Below the pieces are notes generated by a model. The model saw nothing but the letters and a program-made list of their open reading frames with translations. It was not told the DNA's origin and ran no database searches. Shown piece after piece: positions 41,399 to 50,568 of a DNA stretch of 64,000 nt. Every line of letters begins with the position of its first letter. The stretch's first letter is position 1. Made by a program: the position numbers and the translations under genes. Source of the DNA: an uncultured Oleiphilaceae bacterium (GTDB lineage: Bacteria > Pseudomonadota > Gammaproteobacteria > Pseudomonadales > Oleiphilaceae); the NCBI GenBank assembly GCA_913060665.1, contig CAJXUY010000003.1:248001-312000 (forward strand). Direction: 5' to 3'.

Positions 41399-41734
41399 AT
41401 GTCCACGCTTAATCTCGGGGTTGGCCCCGTTCCGGTAGAGATATCGGGAGAAATACAACCACACCGTTTTGTGGGTGTGAATAATGCGCAAGCCGGTGCG
41501 GGTATGAATACGCGGGGCGTATCTCAAACGTACGCCAAAGATGAGGCTGTTGCGGTTGATATTTTGGGAGTTGTACCTGTTGAGGCGGGTGCGGCTGTTA
41601 CTGAGGGTGCATTGGTTGAAACCGATGCACAAGGGCGTGCTATTGACCAGAGTGCGGGGGCTGTAGTGGCGCGTGCGGTCGAAGGGTCTACTGGCGCGGG
41701 TCAATTTGTTCTTTGTCAACTCATCCCGAACTAA
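41399..41734 (+). CDS. DUF2190 capsid-associated protein
   Basis: 111 residues. VGVNNAQAGAGMNTRGVSQT and GAAVTEGALVETDAQGRAID fit the DUF2190 family, small beta-rich proteins lying just before the major capsid gene and often acting as decoration or head-stabilising proteins. AAGGAG precedes the ATG, which directly follows the protease stop. Confidence 0.8.
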   Translation: MSTLNLGVGPVPVEISGEIQPHRFVGVNNAQAGAGMNTRGVSQTYAKDEAVAVDILGVVPVEAGAAVTEGALVETDAQGRAIDQSAGAVVARAVEGSTGAGQFVLCQLIPN

Positions 41735-41759
41735 TCGGTTTATCCAGGAGTAATACATT

Positions 41760-42686
41760 ATGCCTATGAATAGAGGCCAAGCCCGTGTCGTTGACCCGGT
41801 ACTTTCAAGAGTTGCCTTAGGTTATGCCAACCCGATCTATGTGGGTCGGTCGCTTTTCCCTCAGGTTGAGTCCCCAGCGATGGGAGCCCGAATTATTAAA
41901 TTTGGTAAAGAAGCGTTTATTAAGCACAACATGCGTAGAGCCCCAGGTGGCCGAGTAGCACGTATTCAGTATGGTTATTCATCTGACCCTATCGCTCTGG
42001 TTCAAGACTCGTTAGAGGGTTTGGTGCCACGTGAGTGGTTGCGTGATTCTCAGCAGTTACCGTCTGTGCAGCATGGAGAGCGTGCGATTAACAACGTGAT
42101 GAACAGTATGCATCTGTCTCTTGAAATTGAGCAGGCAGAACTGGCCATGAATGCAAGCAACTATGGCGTTAGCAACAAGGTTACGTTATCGGGTACCGAT
42201 AAGTGGACAGACCCTTCTTCTGACCCTGGCAAGCAGATTCGTGATTACAAAGAGGTGATCCGTAAGGCTATCGGCGTTTACCCGAACGTGTTAGAGATTC
42301 CCCCAGCGGCTTGGAATGCATTAGCTGAACACCCCAAACTACAAGACCGGTTTAAGTACACGTCAAAAGATAGCCTGACCGTTGAAATGGCGGCTGCGTA
42401 CTTTGAGTTGAATGAAGTAGTGATTGGTCAATCAGTTTATGCGCCTGATGAAATGAGCCCTATGCAAGACGTATGGACGGATGCGGTATTGGCTTATGTG
42501 CCTCGCCAAGGCCAAAGCGTTGATGTACCGAGTTTTGGTTACACCTATGTGATGCCAGAGCACCCGATGGTTGAAGAAGCGTATTTCGATAAGGCGATTA
42601 AGTCTTACGTTTACCCAACTGAGTTTGAGCGTCGTGCCTACCTAACCGGTATGGATGCGGGCTTCTTAATTCAGAACATCGTGTAA
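41760..42686 (+). CDS. Major capsid protein (Mu gp34-like)
   Basis: 308 residues. VDPVLSRVALGYANPIYVGR, GRVARIQYGYSSDPIALVQD, WTDPSSDPGKQIRDYKEVIR and YVPRQGQSVDVPSFGYTYVM are typical of Mu-T type HK97-fold capsids. CAGGAG stands upstream. Normal length and intact. Confidence 0.93.
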   Translation: MPMNRGQARVVDPVLSRVALGYANPIYVGRSLFPQVESPAMGARIIKFGKEAFIKHNMRRAPGGRVARIQYGYSSDPIALVQDSLEGLVPREWLRDSQQLPSVQHGERAINNVMNSMHLSLEIEQAELAMNASNYGVSNKVTLSGTDKWTDPSSDPGKQIRDYKEVIRKAIGVYPNVLEIPPAAWNALAEHPKLQDRFKYTSKDSLTVEMAAAYFELNEVVIGQSVYAPDEMSPMQDVWTDAVLAYVPRQGQSVDVPSFGYTYVMPEHPMVEEAYFDKAIKSYVYPTEFERRAYLTGMDAGFLIQNIV

Positions 42687-42696
42687 GGAGCCAGTC

Positions 42697-43110
42697 ATGA
42701 CAGCACTTGTAACCATACTCGCGTTGGTATTGTCACCCATTATGGTGGGGGGCAAACGAATTCTTCCATTTGACGGAAAAAAGATGGTGACCGTTGAATT
42801 GGCCCCGGAGGTGTTTGATGAGCTACACGGATTGGGCGTGGTTGAACACGCTAACACAAACCCCGTTACGCAAGCCGAACCGCCTGAAAGTGCAAATGAG
42901 CAAGGAGACGCAACGGGCACGGACGCCCCGCCTGCCATTGATGAAGCCTTATTGGCGGCGATCACAGCGCTTGACCCCGAAAACAAGGCGCACTTTACCA
43001 ATGATGGTGAACCCGAAGTCAAAGCACTTGGCGAGCTGGTAGCCCGAAAGGTGTCTGCGGCTGAGCGTGATGACGCTTGGGCACGTTACCAGGACACGGT
43101 AACCGCCTAG
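42697..43110 (+). CDS. Head-region protein (Mu gp35/FluMu N-terminal type)
   Basis: 137 residues. A hydrophobic N-terminus (VTILALVLSPIMVGGKRILP) is followed by a Pro/Glu-rich linker (QAEPPESANEQGDATGTDAP) and a small helical C-terminal region. The position right after the capsid gene equals Mu gp35. Function unknown. Confidence 0.75.
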   Translation: MTALVTILALVLSPIMVGGKRILPFDGKKMVTVELAPEVFDELHGLGVVEHANTNPVTQAEPPESANEQGDATGTDAPPAIDEALLAAITALDPENKAHFTNDGEPEVKALGELVARKVSAAERDDAWARYQDTVTA

Positions 43111-43149
43111 CTTATAAAACCTAAGCAACACATCGTACTAGAAGACGTG

Positions 43150-43178
43150 GGGGGAGGATGGGCCTCAGCGCCTCCCCC
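43150..43178 (+). promoter_or_regulatory. Strong intercistronic hairpin
   Basis: GGGGGAGG (43150-43157) pairs perfectly with CCTCCCCC (43171-43178), 8 bp, loop 13. It lies in the only sizeable gap (about 100 bases) of the head-tail operon. No T-run follows, so an RNA-stability or attenuation element that keeps capsid mRNA abundant is likelier than a full terminator. Confidence 0.5.
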
Positions 43179-43217
43179 AATATTGACTGAGGTACTTTTT
43201 TAGGACTGGTGATCTGT

Positions 43218-43718
43218 ATGTATGCAACGGTACAAGCATTGGCGTTGGCCTTTGGCACTCGTGAGTTATCGCAATTGTTATGTGATGAGCAAGGACTGGT
43301 CAGCGAACCGTTGCTGAGTGATGCACTTAACGAGATCCCGCTGGATGGATACACAACAGAAGAACAGGCCGCTATTCAACGGGCGCTACTGCGTGCTAAC
43401 ACCGTGCTGGATCGCCAGTCCGTTTTTATTAATGGTCACTTAACGGGCCGTTACCCTTTACCTCTGCCGTTGTCGGCCAGTACCAGTACTCCGCTGCAAG
43501 AATGTTGTTTGGCCCTAACCCGTGCGGCGTTGAGCGATGACGGTGACAACTTGAGTGAGCTAGTGGCTGAAGAGCGCAAGTTTTGGCGTAAGTGGTTAAA
43601 AGACATTGAAACCGGCAAAGCCTTATTGCAAGGCGTGAACCCCACCTCATTGGGGGGGGCTGAACAGCAGCGCTTAACGGGCCAAGCCAGTTCAGCCATT
43701 AACTGGAACAACTACTAA
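43218..43718 (+). CDS. DUF1320 head-tail connector (Mu gp36-like)
   Basis: About 166 residues from the ATG at 43218; a GTG at 43209 is an alternative. MYATVQALALAFGTRELSQL, NTVLDRQSVFINGHLTGRYP-type and CCLALTRAALSDDG match DUF1320, a probable head-completion protein. Its stop abuts the next ATG. Confidence 0.88.
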   Translation: MYATVQALALAFGTRELSQLLCDEQGLVSEPLLSDALNEIPLDGYTTEEQAAIQRALLRANTVLDRQSVFINGHLTGRYPLPLPLSASTSTPLQECCLALTRAALSDDGDNLSELVAEERKFWRKWLKDIETGKALLQGVNPTSLGGAEQQRLTGQASSAINWNNY

Positions 43719-44203
43719 TGAGCGGTATTGCACTGAGTTACAACATTGACTTACACAAAGTGCAAGCCATGTATGGCGAGTTATCCAGGGCTGACCATGT
43801 GGGGCTGTTATCAGATATTGGTGCGTACATGTTGTCTGAAACCCAGTTGAACTTTGACCAGGAACAAACCCCCGAGGGTGAAGCGTGGACGGATTCGTCC
43901 CGCGCTGGCAAAACCCTGCAAGACCGAGGTCACTTACGCGACTCATATACCTACAACGTGAGCCTCAGTGGTGAGTCGGTTGAGATTGGTAGCAACCTGC
44001 AGTATGCGGCCATTCACCATGAAGGCGGCACCATTAAAGCCAAGAACGGCGGGTATTTGAAATTTAAAATTGGTGATGAGTGGGTACAAGTGAAGCAAGT
44101 TGAAATTCCGGCCCGCCCCGCATTAGGCATTACCCCAGAATATGAAGACGAGATAGGCCACCTGGTGAACGACTTTTATGAGGGCATTGTAAATGGCTAT
44201 TGA
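43718..44203 (+). CDS. Virion morphogenesis protein (Mu gpG-like)
   Basis: 161 residues. DIGAYMLSETQLNFDQEQTP, WTDSSRAGKTLQDRGHLRDS and YAAIHHEGGTIKAKNGGYLK are the conserved parts of PF05069 (Mu G, P2 S-like), acting in tail completion. Overlaps the following gene by 11 bases. Confidence 0.9.
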   Translation: MSGIALSYNIDLHKVQAMYGELSRADHVGLLSDIGAYMLSETQLNFDQEQTPEGEAWTDSSRAGKTLQDRGHLRDSYTYNVSLSGESVEIGSNLQYAAIHHEGGTIKAKNGGYLKFKIGDEWVQVKQVEIPARPALGITPEYEDEIGHLVNDFYEGIVNGY

Positions 44204-44759
44204 AACTCTTTTAAACGCCATTGGAAGCGCCTTTAACACGGCCTTAAAACCCAAGGCCAAGAACATAGCTGAAGTGGCTGGGCCGTTCACCATTGACGGT
44301 ATTAAAGACGATATTAAGGTGGCCCCTGCGGTGCTGTACGGCAGCTTAGGGCTAAAAGCCACAGAAGACACAGAACTACAAGGCATGGGGCCAGCCTACG
44401 CGGGCCGCTTTGTCGCCATTGTGGTGGGCAAACATGCCAAAAGCAGTGTTGCGGCTAACCGCGAAGCGCATGTATTAGCTGAGGCCGTAGGGGTGTTGTT
44501 ACGGCGTGAACGCTGGGGGCTGGAGTATGTCACCGATGCTTACAACATCAGTATTGAGCCCATGGCCACAGTGCGCAGCAAGCAAAGTAACCTGTGTTTT
44601 TGGCGGGTGATGTGGTGGCACAACCTGGCACTGGATGGTGAAAAGATTCTCAACGACTGGCAGCTGGCCGACTTTGAAGGCTACGACGCTGAACATTATT
44701 TACCGGGGGCTGATAGCGCCACTGCAGACCCGGTGATGGAGTCACAAAAAACCTATTAG
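44193..44759 (+). CDS. DUF1834 tail terminator-like protein (Mu gp37)
   Basis: 188 residues. IDGIKDDIKVAPAVLYGSLG, FVAIVVGKHAKSSVAANREA and EPMATVRSKQSNLCFWRVMW fit DUF1834, between gpG and the sheath in Mu-type tails. Probably closes the head-proximal end of the tail. Confidence 0.85.
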   Translation: MAIETLLNAIGSAFNTALKPKAKNIAEVAGPFTIDGIKDDIKVAPAVLYGSLGLKATEDTELQGMGPAYAGRFVAIVVGKHAKSSVAANREAHVLAEAVGVLLRRERWGLEYVTDAYNISIEPMATVRSKQSNLCFWRVMWWHNLALDGEKILNDWQLADFEGYDAEHYLPGADSATADPVMESQKTY

Positions 44760-44769
44760 GACGTAAATC

Positions 44770-45018
44770 ATGAACACTCTAAAACAGTACAAACCCGGTG
44801 AAGGCCGTAAAACGCGTCACCCGATATTGGGTCGTCGTGTAGACCCTAATGGTGAGCCGATGGCCTATTCACCGGATGTAGCCCGTATGCTGCGTGATGG
44901 CGATTTGGTTGAAGTGGCAGAACCCAACGCCGTTGCCGTCGCTAAGTCCCCTGCCACTCGAAAGCCAGCGGCTAAAAACGTTAAACGCAAAACCAGCACT
45001 GGGAGCACAGTACAGTGA
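44770..45018 (+). CDS. DUF2635 protein (Mu gp38-like)
   Basis: 82 residues. EGRKTRHPILGRRVDPNGEP and DVARMLRDGDLVEVAE are the DUF2635 pattern, followed by a basic tail (KKxxAKNVKRKTS-like). Always found before the sheath gene; function unknown. Its stop overlaps the sheath start. Confidence 0.85.
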   Translation: MNTLKQYKPGEGRKTRHPILGRRVDPNGEPMAYSPDVARMLRDGDLVEVAEPNAVAVAKSPATRKPAAKNVKRKTSTGSTVQ

Positions 45019-46496
45019 GCACTTTATTTTCATTTAATACGATACCAGCCAACCTGCGTGTGCCTGGGTTTTATGCCGAGCTAGACGCTAGCCAGGCGAA
45101 CAGCGGTGAGATGCTGCATAAGCTGTTAGTCGTGGGCCAGCGCCTAAGTACGGGTTCAGTTGCCGCTCTGGTACCGACTCGACTCACTACGGTTGATGAA
45201 GCCCGCAAGTACTTTGGCTATGGCTCTATGTTAACGGCCATGCTTGAAAAAGCCTTTGAAAACCACCCATCAATGGATGTATGGGCGATTGCGTTGGATG
45301 ATGTAGCACAGCCTAGTGGTGGGATTGCCGCGTCTGGCTTGCTGACCTTAACAGGCGCGGCATCTACCAGTGGCGTAATTAAACTCACTATTGCTGGAAC
45401 TAAGGTCACCGTTGGGGTCACCAAAGACCAAACCGATGCCGCGATGGCCAGTGCGATTGTGACCCAGATTAATGCAACGGGTGGCTTATCGGTGATTGCA
45501 GCGGTAAACGGTACCAATGCTAACCAGGTTGATTTTACGGCACGCCATACAGGCGAAGTGATGAACGATGTGGTTATTACGGTGCAGTTTGACGCCACGG
45601 TAACGCCTACGGCCCCGCTGTTTAGCACAGATGGGCGTATTCAGTTGGCGGGCGGTGCGACTAACCCAGACCTTACCCCTGTGTTATCGGTAATGGGTGA
45701 TGAATGGTACCGCTGGATGATTTGCCCCTACACCGATACCGATAACCTGGTGCGACTAGAAGCCGCACAAGATGACCGGTTTAACCCTGTTCGCTCTATT
45801 GGCTTTCGGGCCTTTACGGCATTCAGAGGTACCTATGGCCAAGCGGCCACCCACGGTGATGCTCGCAATGGTATGCATGTAACCTGTATGGGTACCGGCA
45901 ATGCACCACAACCGGCTTACCTTTGGGCTGCGGCTAATGGTGCGGCTGCGGCCAATGAGCTGGCTAAAGACCCCACCCGTCAGCTACGCAGCATAAAGCT
46001 ACGGGGTATTACACCCCCTGCAGTGGACGAGCGCATTCAGTTTACCCAACGTAACTTATTGCTGTTTGATGGCATTAGCACCTACACCGTGGGCTCTGAT
46101 GACAGCGTGTACATTGAGTCGCAAATTACCATGTACCAGGAGAACGCACAGGGCTTGGCTGACGACAGCTTGCTCTATTTAAACGTGCCTGAATGGTACG
46201 AGATGTACCGCTATGAGCAACGGGTACTGTTTGCCCCGTATGCCCGCTACAAGTTGGCCGAAGACAGCCCAGACCTACCGGCCGGTCAGCCGATTATGAC
46301 GCCTAAGAAGGCTAAAGCCTTATTAGAGTCTTGGTATCGGGAGCACATGGTGGGCACGTTGGGTTGGTGTGAACAGCCCGATGAGTACCACGCTGATGTG
46401 GTTAAAAATGGTAATCGTCTTGAGATTATCGACTATCCGAATGAAGTCGAAAACCTGCGTCAGACATACATTCGCAGTGTTAAGGCTAAGGCTTAG
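45015..46496 (+). CDS. Contractile tail sheath (Mu gp39-like)
   Basis: 493 residues. TIPANLRVPGFYAELDASQA, LVVGQRLSTGSVAALVPTRL and the C-terminal KKAKALLESWYREHMVGTLG to RQTYIRSVKA belong to the Mu L sheath family. A central beta-rich insertion (about 110-220) is the usual variable outer domain. GTG start overlapping the previous stop. Confidence 0.95.
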   Translation: MSTLFSFNTIPANLRVPGFYAELDASQANSGEMLHKLLVVGQRLSTGSVAALVPTRLTTVDEARKYFGYGSMLTAMLEKAFENHPSMDVWAIALDDVAQPSGGIAASGLLTLTGAASTSGVIKLTIAGTKVTVGVTKDQTDAAMASAIVTQINATGGLSVIAAVNGTNANQVDFTARHTGEVMNDVVITVQFDATVTPTAPLFSTDGRIQLAGGATNPDLTPVLSVMGDEWYRWMICPYTDTDNLVRLEAAQDDRFNPVRSIGFRAFTAFRGTYGQAATHGDARNGMHVTCMGTGNAPQPAYLWAAANGAAAANELAKDPTRQLRSIKLRGITPPAVDERIQFTQRNLLLFDGISTYTVGSDDSVYIESQITMYQENAQGLADDSLLYLNVPEWYEMYRYEQRVLFAPYARYKLAEDSPDLPAGQPIMTPKKAKALLESWYREHMVGTLGWCEQPDEYHADVVKNGNRLEIIDYPNEVENLRQTYIRSVKAKA

Positions 46497-46506
46497 GAGC
46501 TAAGTA

Positions 46507-46854
46507 ATGAGTATTGAAAAAGTTCTCTATATTGATTTGCAGGGGTTGGGTCGCGTGTTGAACGACAACAGCGACTTTGCCCCTGCCGGTAAAAGTGCAG
46601 AGATGGAAGAATACGAAGGGGGCCCGGCTGGGTTTAGTGAGAAGCGCGTAGGCGCAAAGCTAAGCTGTGAGATTTTAAAAACTCCTGCGGTGCCAGTGAT
46701 GGCCATTCGTGATTTTAGCGGTTCTATCACCGTGCAGACTGAGGAAGGCTCTACTTACTTAATGCCCAATGCCCGGGCAACCGGTGAGGTGAAGCTGAGT
46801 AAGGGGCGTATCTCCGTAACGTTTGAATCGCTGACTTCTCAGGAGGTGGGCTAA
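46507..46854 (+). CDS. Tail tube protein (Mu gp40-like)
   Basis: 115 residues. SAEMEEYEGGPAGFSEKRVG, AKLSCEILKTPAVPVMAIRD and FSGSITVQTEEGSTYLMPNA match the Mu M tube family (beta barrel forming the inner tail tube). AGGAG precedes. Its stop overlaps the next ATG. Confidence 0.9.
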   Translation: MSIEKVLYIDLQGLGRVLNDNSDFAPAGKSAEMEEYEGGPAGFSEKRVGAKLSCEILKTPAVPVMAIRDFSGSITVQTEEGSTYLMPNARATGEVKLSKGRISVTFESLTSQEVG

Positions 46855-47258
46855 TGTCTGCGAAACCTGCTCATACCTTTGAGTTAAATGATGGCGTGCA
46901 GATTGATGGCGAGGCCCATGTTGATGTGGGGCTTCGTAACCTGAATGGTCAGGAATACGCTAACTGCCTAGAGAACGCCGAAAAGCTGGTGATGGCTCCG
47001 ATAGGGTTTGATGATAACGAGATGCCGATCACGGAGCCCACGTTTGTGGCATCGCCCGCCAGAATGGCCTTGTTAGTACTACGAACCCGCACCACGCATA
47101 TAGGCCCGATACACGCACCAATACCTGACAACGTGTGGGACAAACTCAGCCCGACTGATATGAATATTATGTTAGCCGAGAGCGATAAGCTCGATGCCGC
47201 GTCCTTCGAGGTGGCGCGACGGGGGCGAGATGATTCTGCGAGCGGTGCTGATTCGTAA
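46854..47258 (+). CDS. Tail assembly chaperone (Mu gp41-like)
   Basis: 134 residues. FELNDGVQIDGEAHVDVGLR, EKLVMAPIGFDDNEMPITEP and TDMNIMLAESDKLDAASFEV fit the Mu gp41 chaperone. It wraps the tape measure during tail assembly. A slippery GGGGGCGA at 47221 allows a -2 shift into the next frame, giving a longer G-T type fusion (separate entries). Confidence 0.9.
   Translation: MSAKPAHTFELNDGVQIDGEAHVDVGLRNLNGQEYANCLENAEKLVMAPIGFDDNEMPITEPTFVASPARMALLVLRTRTTHIGPIHAPIPDNVWDKLSPTDMNIMLAESDKLDAASFEVARRGRDDSASGADS
47221..47228 (+). promoter_or_regulatory. Programmed -2 frameshift site
   Basis: GGGGGCGA at 47221-47228. The zero frame reads CGG GGG CGA GAT and stops at 47258. A -2 slip reads GGG GGC GAG ATG and stays open to 47370. 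The same kind of -2 shift on a G5 run is known for the tail chaperone genes of Mu. Confidence 0.75.
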
Positions 47259-47370
47259 AGCGATCAACCGTTTGCCTGGTCAGCTGCATATTCCTCGTGC
47301 TGACTTGTTGAATATGACCGAACGCCAGCTGCTGCAGCTGATTAACGACCAACCTAAACCAGAGCAATAA
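47230..47370 (+). CDS. Tail chaperone extension reached by -2 frameshift
   Basis: About 47 codons in the -2 frame: MILRAVLIRKAINRLPGQLH, then ADLLNMTERQLLQLINDQPK. Helical and basic, as in T-domains that contact the tape measure. It is probably not translated alone: its ATG lies next to the slippery site and has no good ribosome site. Expected product is a fusion of about 172 residues with the chaperone. Confidence 0.7.
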   Translation: MILRAVLIRKAINRLPGQLHIPRADLLNMTERQLLQLINDQPKPEQ

Positions 47371-47389
47371 ACCACAACGAGTGTGAGTC

Positions 47390-49282
47390 ATGAGCGATTT
47401 AGAAGCCAGTGTAGTCATTGACCTGAAGGGTAATTTAACCCAACAGGCGCGGCGCCATGAAGGGGCATTGAATAGCCTGGGGCGTAATGGCAGCCGTCAT
47501 TTGGGTGTGCTTCGTCGCAGTGCTATGCGGGTTGATCGTGTGATGACTTCGTTGGGTAATCGCTATGTGGCGCTGGCAACGGGGGGCGCTTTGGTGGCGG
47601 CGGGTAAGCAAGTGGGTGACCTGAGTGCCAAAATGAATCAGTTAGGAATTGATTTTGGTAAGAATGGCGCAGCATTAAAAGCCTTTAAGGCTGAATGGAC
47701 TGATGCAATTAGTGCAGCCTCTATACGTTGGGGGATTGATTCTGACCAGCTTGCGGCAAGCATACAGGAAATTGCCAATAGTACCGGTGATTACAACTTT
47801 GCTAAAGCCAATATTAGTCGGATGGCTATGGCTATTTCAGCAACAGGGTCGTCTGGTGATGATATTGGTAAGCTGATTGTTGAGATGCAAAAGAGAAAAT
47901 GGAGTGAGGAGGATATAAAAACCGCCTTTGATTTGATGTCTGAGATTGGGCAGCGAGGTTCGCTGAACATGAAAAGCATGGCTGGCGTGGGGCCTGATGC
48001 ATTCGCTGCTTACCAGCCTGCAGACGTAAAAGAGTTTCAGGAAATGCTGGCTATTATGCAGGTTTTTGGTGACTCAACTAAAAATGCAGAAGAATCAATG
48101 ACCTCATTGAGAGCATTTATGCTGACCATAAACTCTGAAGATGGGTTAATAAAGCTCCAGAAATCCGGTGTCGATGCTATCGACATGGATACCTATAACA
48201 AAACTGGAAAAATAAGGCGTGCTCATTCACCAGGTGAAATGATGCGTAAAATTGCCGAAGCATCCGATGGCGAACAGACCGCAGTAACAGCAATGTTTGG
48301 CAATACTGAAGCCTACAAAGGGTTGGCTAACTATCTTGATGAGTTTAATAAGACTCGCAAGACTTTGCGTTTTGACAAATTAATGGACGTTCAGACTGAT
48401 GGAACTGTTCTATTCAAAGATGCTACTGACAATTTACATGAGATGAATAGTCAGTTTAGGCGCGTGCTGGAAATTGGTAAACAGTTTGCCAATACCGACT
48501 TAGCGGGACCAGTTGATGAGCTGGCCGCCTCTATAGAAAGCCTATCGACTGAAAATATTAAAGACATAATGGAAGCCGCAAAAGGCGCTGGCATTGCTTT
48601 GGGTACGGCGCTGGCTGGATATGCTGTTTTAAAATATGGCAATAAAGGTCGAAACGCATGGAAAAATAGAAAAGGAGGGACAGGTGCTAGCGGCTCATCT
48701 GGTAACCCTCTACTCGATGCTGCATCTAGCTTTGCTCCTGTACCTGTTTATGTCGTCAATAACCCTGGTGCTGGGGGTGGCCGTAATGGAGGGGCTCGTA
48801 GATCTGGTGGCCGTAAAGTTAATCGTCCTTCAAATTTTAAACTACTCAAAAACGCCCCTCTCGGCTCTATTGGAGCTTTAGGCCCAGCGGCAATACTGCG
48901 ATCAGCAGGTTTTGTAGGCTTGGCAGGCGGTGCCGGTTATGCCATTGGCTCACTGATTAGTGAAGCCATAGAAGGCACGGAGGTGTCTAACAGCATTGGT
49001 CGTTCGATCGCTGTTGTATTGGCAGGCCTCGGGAGTGAGGATGCCCAAGCCGCATTGGATGCAGAGCGTGGCGGATCAGCAAAATATAATAGTGCATCCA
49101 GAAGGCGCGCCCAGCGGGCCAAAGCCAGTGAGCAGTCAGAAAAAGAAGACCCTATTAAGGTAGAAATAGAACTAACAGGTGAGGCCAGCCGAGTACTCAG
49201 TGGGCAGACTAGACGTCGCAACCGTCAAAACCGCCGCACCCAGGTTGAGATATCGGGCGATATGAGCATGGGTGGTTTATGA
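47390..49282 (+). CDS. Tail tape measure protein (Mu gp42-like)
   Basis: 630 residues. The N-terminal LEASVVIDLKGNLTQQARRH to SRHLGVLRRSAMRVDRVM region and NSTGDYNFAKANISRMAMAI with GDDIGKLIVEMQKRKWSEED are family marks. A hydrophobic helix (GAGIALGTALAGYAVLKY) and a Gly/Arg-rich linker (NPGAGGGRNGGARRSGG) follow, then a second hydrophobic segment near 510. It sets tail length and may help membrane passage of DNA. Its tail overlaps the next start. Confidence 0.9.
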   Translation: MSDLEASVVIDLKGNLTQQARRHEGALNSLGRNGSRHLGVLRRSAMRVDRVMTSLGNRYVALATGGALVAAGKQVGDLSAKMNQLGIDFGKNGAALKAFKAEWTDAISAASIRWGIDSDQLAASIQEIANSTGDYNFAKANISRMAMAISATGSSGDDIGKLIVEMQKRKWSEEDIKTAFDLMSEIGQRGSLNMKSMAGVGPDAFAAYQPADVKEFQEMLAIMQVFGDSTKNAEESMTSLRAFMLTINSEDGLIKLQKSGVDAIDMDTYNKTGKIRRAHSPGEMMRKIAEASDGEQTAVTAMFGNTEAYKGLANYLDEFNKTRKTLRFDKLMDVQTDGTVLFKDATDNLHEMNSQFRRVLEIGKQFANTDLAGPVDELAASIESLSTENIKDIMEAAKGAGIALGTALAGYAVLKYGNKGRNAWKNRKGGTGASGSSGNPLLDAASSFAPVPVYVVNNPGAGGGRNGGARRSGGRKVNRPSNFKLLKNAPLGSIGALGPAAILRSAGFVGLAGGAGYAIGSLISEAIEGTEVSNSIGRSIAVVLAGLGSEDAQAALDAERGGSAKYNSASRRRAQRAKASEQSEKEDPIKVEIELTGEASRVLSGQTRRRNRQNRRTQVEISGDMSMGGL

Positions 49283-50568
49283 GTGTGCTTGACGACCTAC
49301 GCCCTGCGGTATTTAACAATGTACCATTCTTTATTGAGGGGCAGTCGGGTGACTTTGGGCATCGGGTTGATGTGCATGAATACCCGTTTAGAGATGATGC
49401 GTGGATTGATGACCTCGGCCAGCTGCTGCAGCGTTTAACCATTCGTGGTTTTATCCTGGATAACAATGGCGACCTGCGCACCCAGCATGAAAACATTATT
49501 GCGGCGATCAACAAAGGGGCTGGCCCGTTAGACCACCCACGCCTTGGTAAGTTTACTGCACAACCCGGTCGTTGCCGCTGGTCTATCTCTGACAGCAACC
49601 CTAGCAAAATTGATTTGTTTTTGGTGTTTCTACCGCCAGAAGCGGAGGCAAAACCAGAACCAAAAGTCGAGACACAAGAGAAGGTGGAAGATACCGCTGG
49701 CATGTGTCTGGGTGGTGCTGCTGAGGACTTTGCAGATGAGTTTGCTGAGGAGACATCGCTGTTTGATGACGTGCTCGACACGGCAGGGTTTGTGTTAGAT
49801 GAAGCCAAAGCCGTGGTGAATGGGGTGTTAGACGTGGTGCGGGGTATTAATGGCCAGATTAATGCGGCCTTAGCGCCTATTGCTGAAATATCTCAGGCCA
49901 TCGATAACATTGGCGGTGAGTTGGCCGAACTGATCTTACAGCCATTGACCTTGTTTAACGAGCTGCAAGGTGTGATTGCCAGTGTGTTGAGCATTGGTGA
50001 TGATGTTGAAAACGCCATTAACGGGTATCGCTCGGTGGATGGTGTAACCAGCACGTTAACGCATTACAAAACACTCACGGCTATCGGCAATGATGAGTCT
50101 CCCATCCCTGAGACTACTCCGTCTCGTATTCGTCAGGCGAATAATAAGCGGGCATTACAAAAAGCCGTTGCGACCATTGCAACGGTTGAAGCGGTGCGGG
50201 CGGTGGCTAAAGCCAGTAAAAAACTGGATGTTTCTAGTAATGCGGACTCACCCTTTGATAGCTATGATGCGGCCATTGAAACCCGTGATGAGTTGATGGC
50301 GCAGCTTGAAGTACTTTCTGACCAGGCCTCGCCTGAGATGTATGACCAGCTTTCACAGCTTAGAGTTGACTGGGCTGCTCACATCGATGCTCATGGTATG
50401 CGTTTGCCCCGTATTGAGCGTAAGGAGTATAGCCAAACACTACCGGCGCTCGTGGTTGCCCACATGATCTATGGTGATGCGGCGTTCGCAGACGACCTCA
50501 TTACTCGTAACAATATTTCCCACCCATTATTTATTAAAGCCGGTACCGGACTAGAGGTGCTGAAATGA
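49279..50568 (+). CDS. DNA circularization/baseplate protein N (Mu gp43-like)
   Basis: 429 residues. The N-terminal PAVFNNVPFFIEGQSGDFGH to FRDDAWIDDLGQL and PLDHPRLGKFTAQPGRCRWS are the DNA-circulation N domain (PF07157). The long helical middle includes INAALAPIAEISQAIDNIGG. In Mu, N is a baseplate/tail component. ATGA coupling with both neighbours. Confidence 0.9.
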   Translation: MSVLDDLRPAVFNNVPFFIEGQSGDFGHRVDVHEYPFRDDAWIDDLGQLLQRLTIRGFILDNNGDLRTQHENIIAAINKGAGPLDHPRLGKFTAQPGRCRWSISDSNPSKIDLFLVFLPPEAEAKPEPKVETQEKVEDTAGMCLGGAAEDFADEFAEETSLFDDVLDTAGFVLDEAKAVVNGVLDVVRGINGQINAALAPIAEISQAIDNIGGELAELILQPLTLFNELQGVIASVLSIGDDVENAINGYRSVDGVTSTLTHYKTLTAIGNDESPIPETTPSRIRQANNKRALQKAVATIATVEAVRAVAKASKKLDVSSNADSPFDSYDAAIETRDELMAQLEVLSDQASPEMYDQLSQLRVDWAAHIDAHGMRLPRIERKEYSQTLPALVVAHMIYGDAAFADDLITRNNISHPLFIKAGTGLEVLK

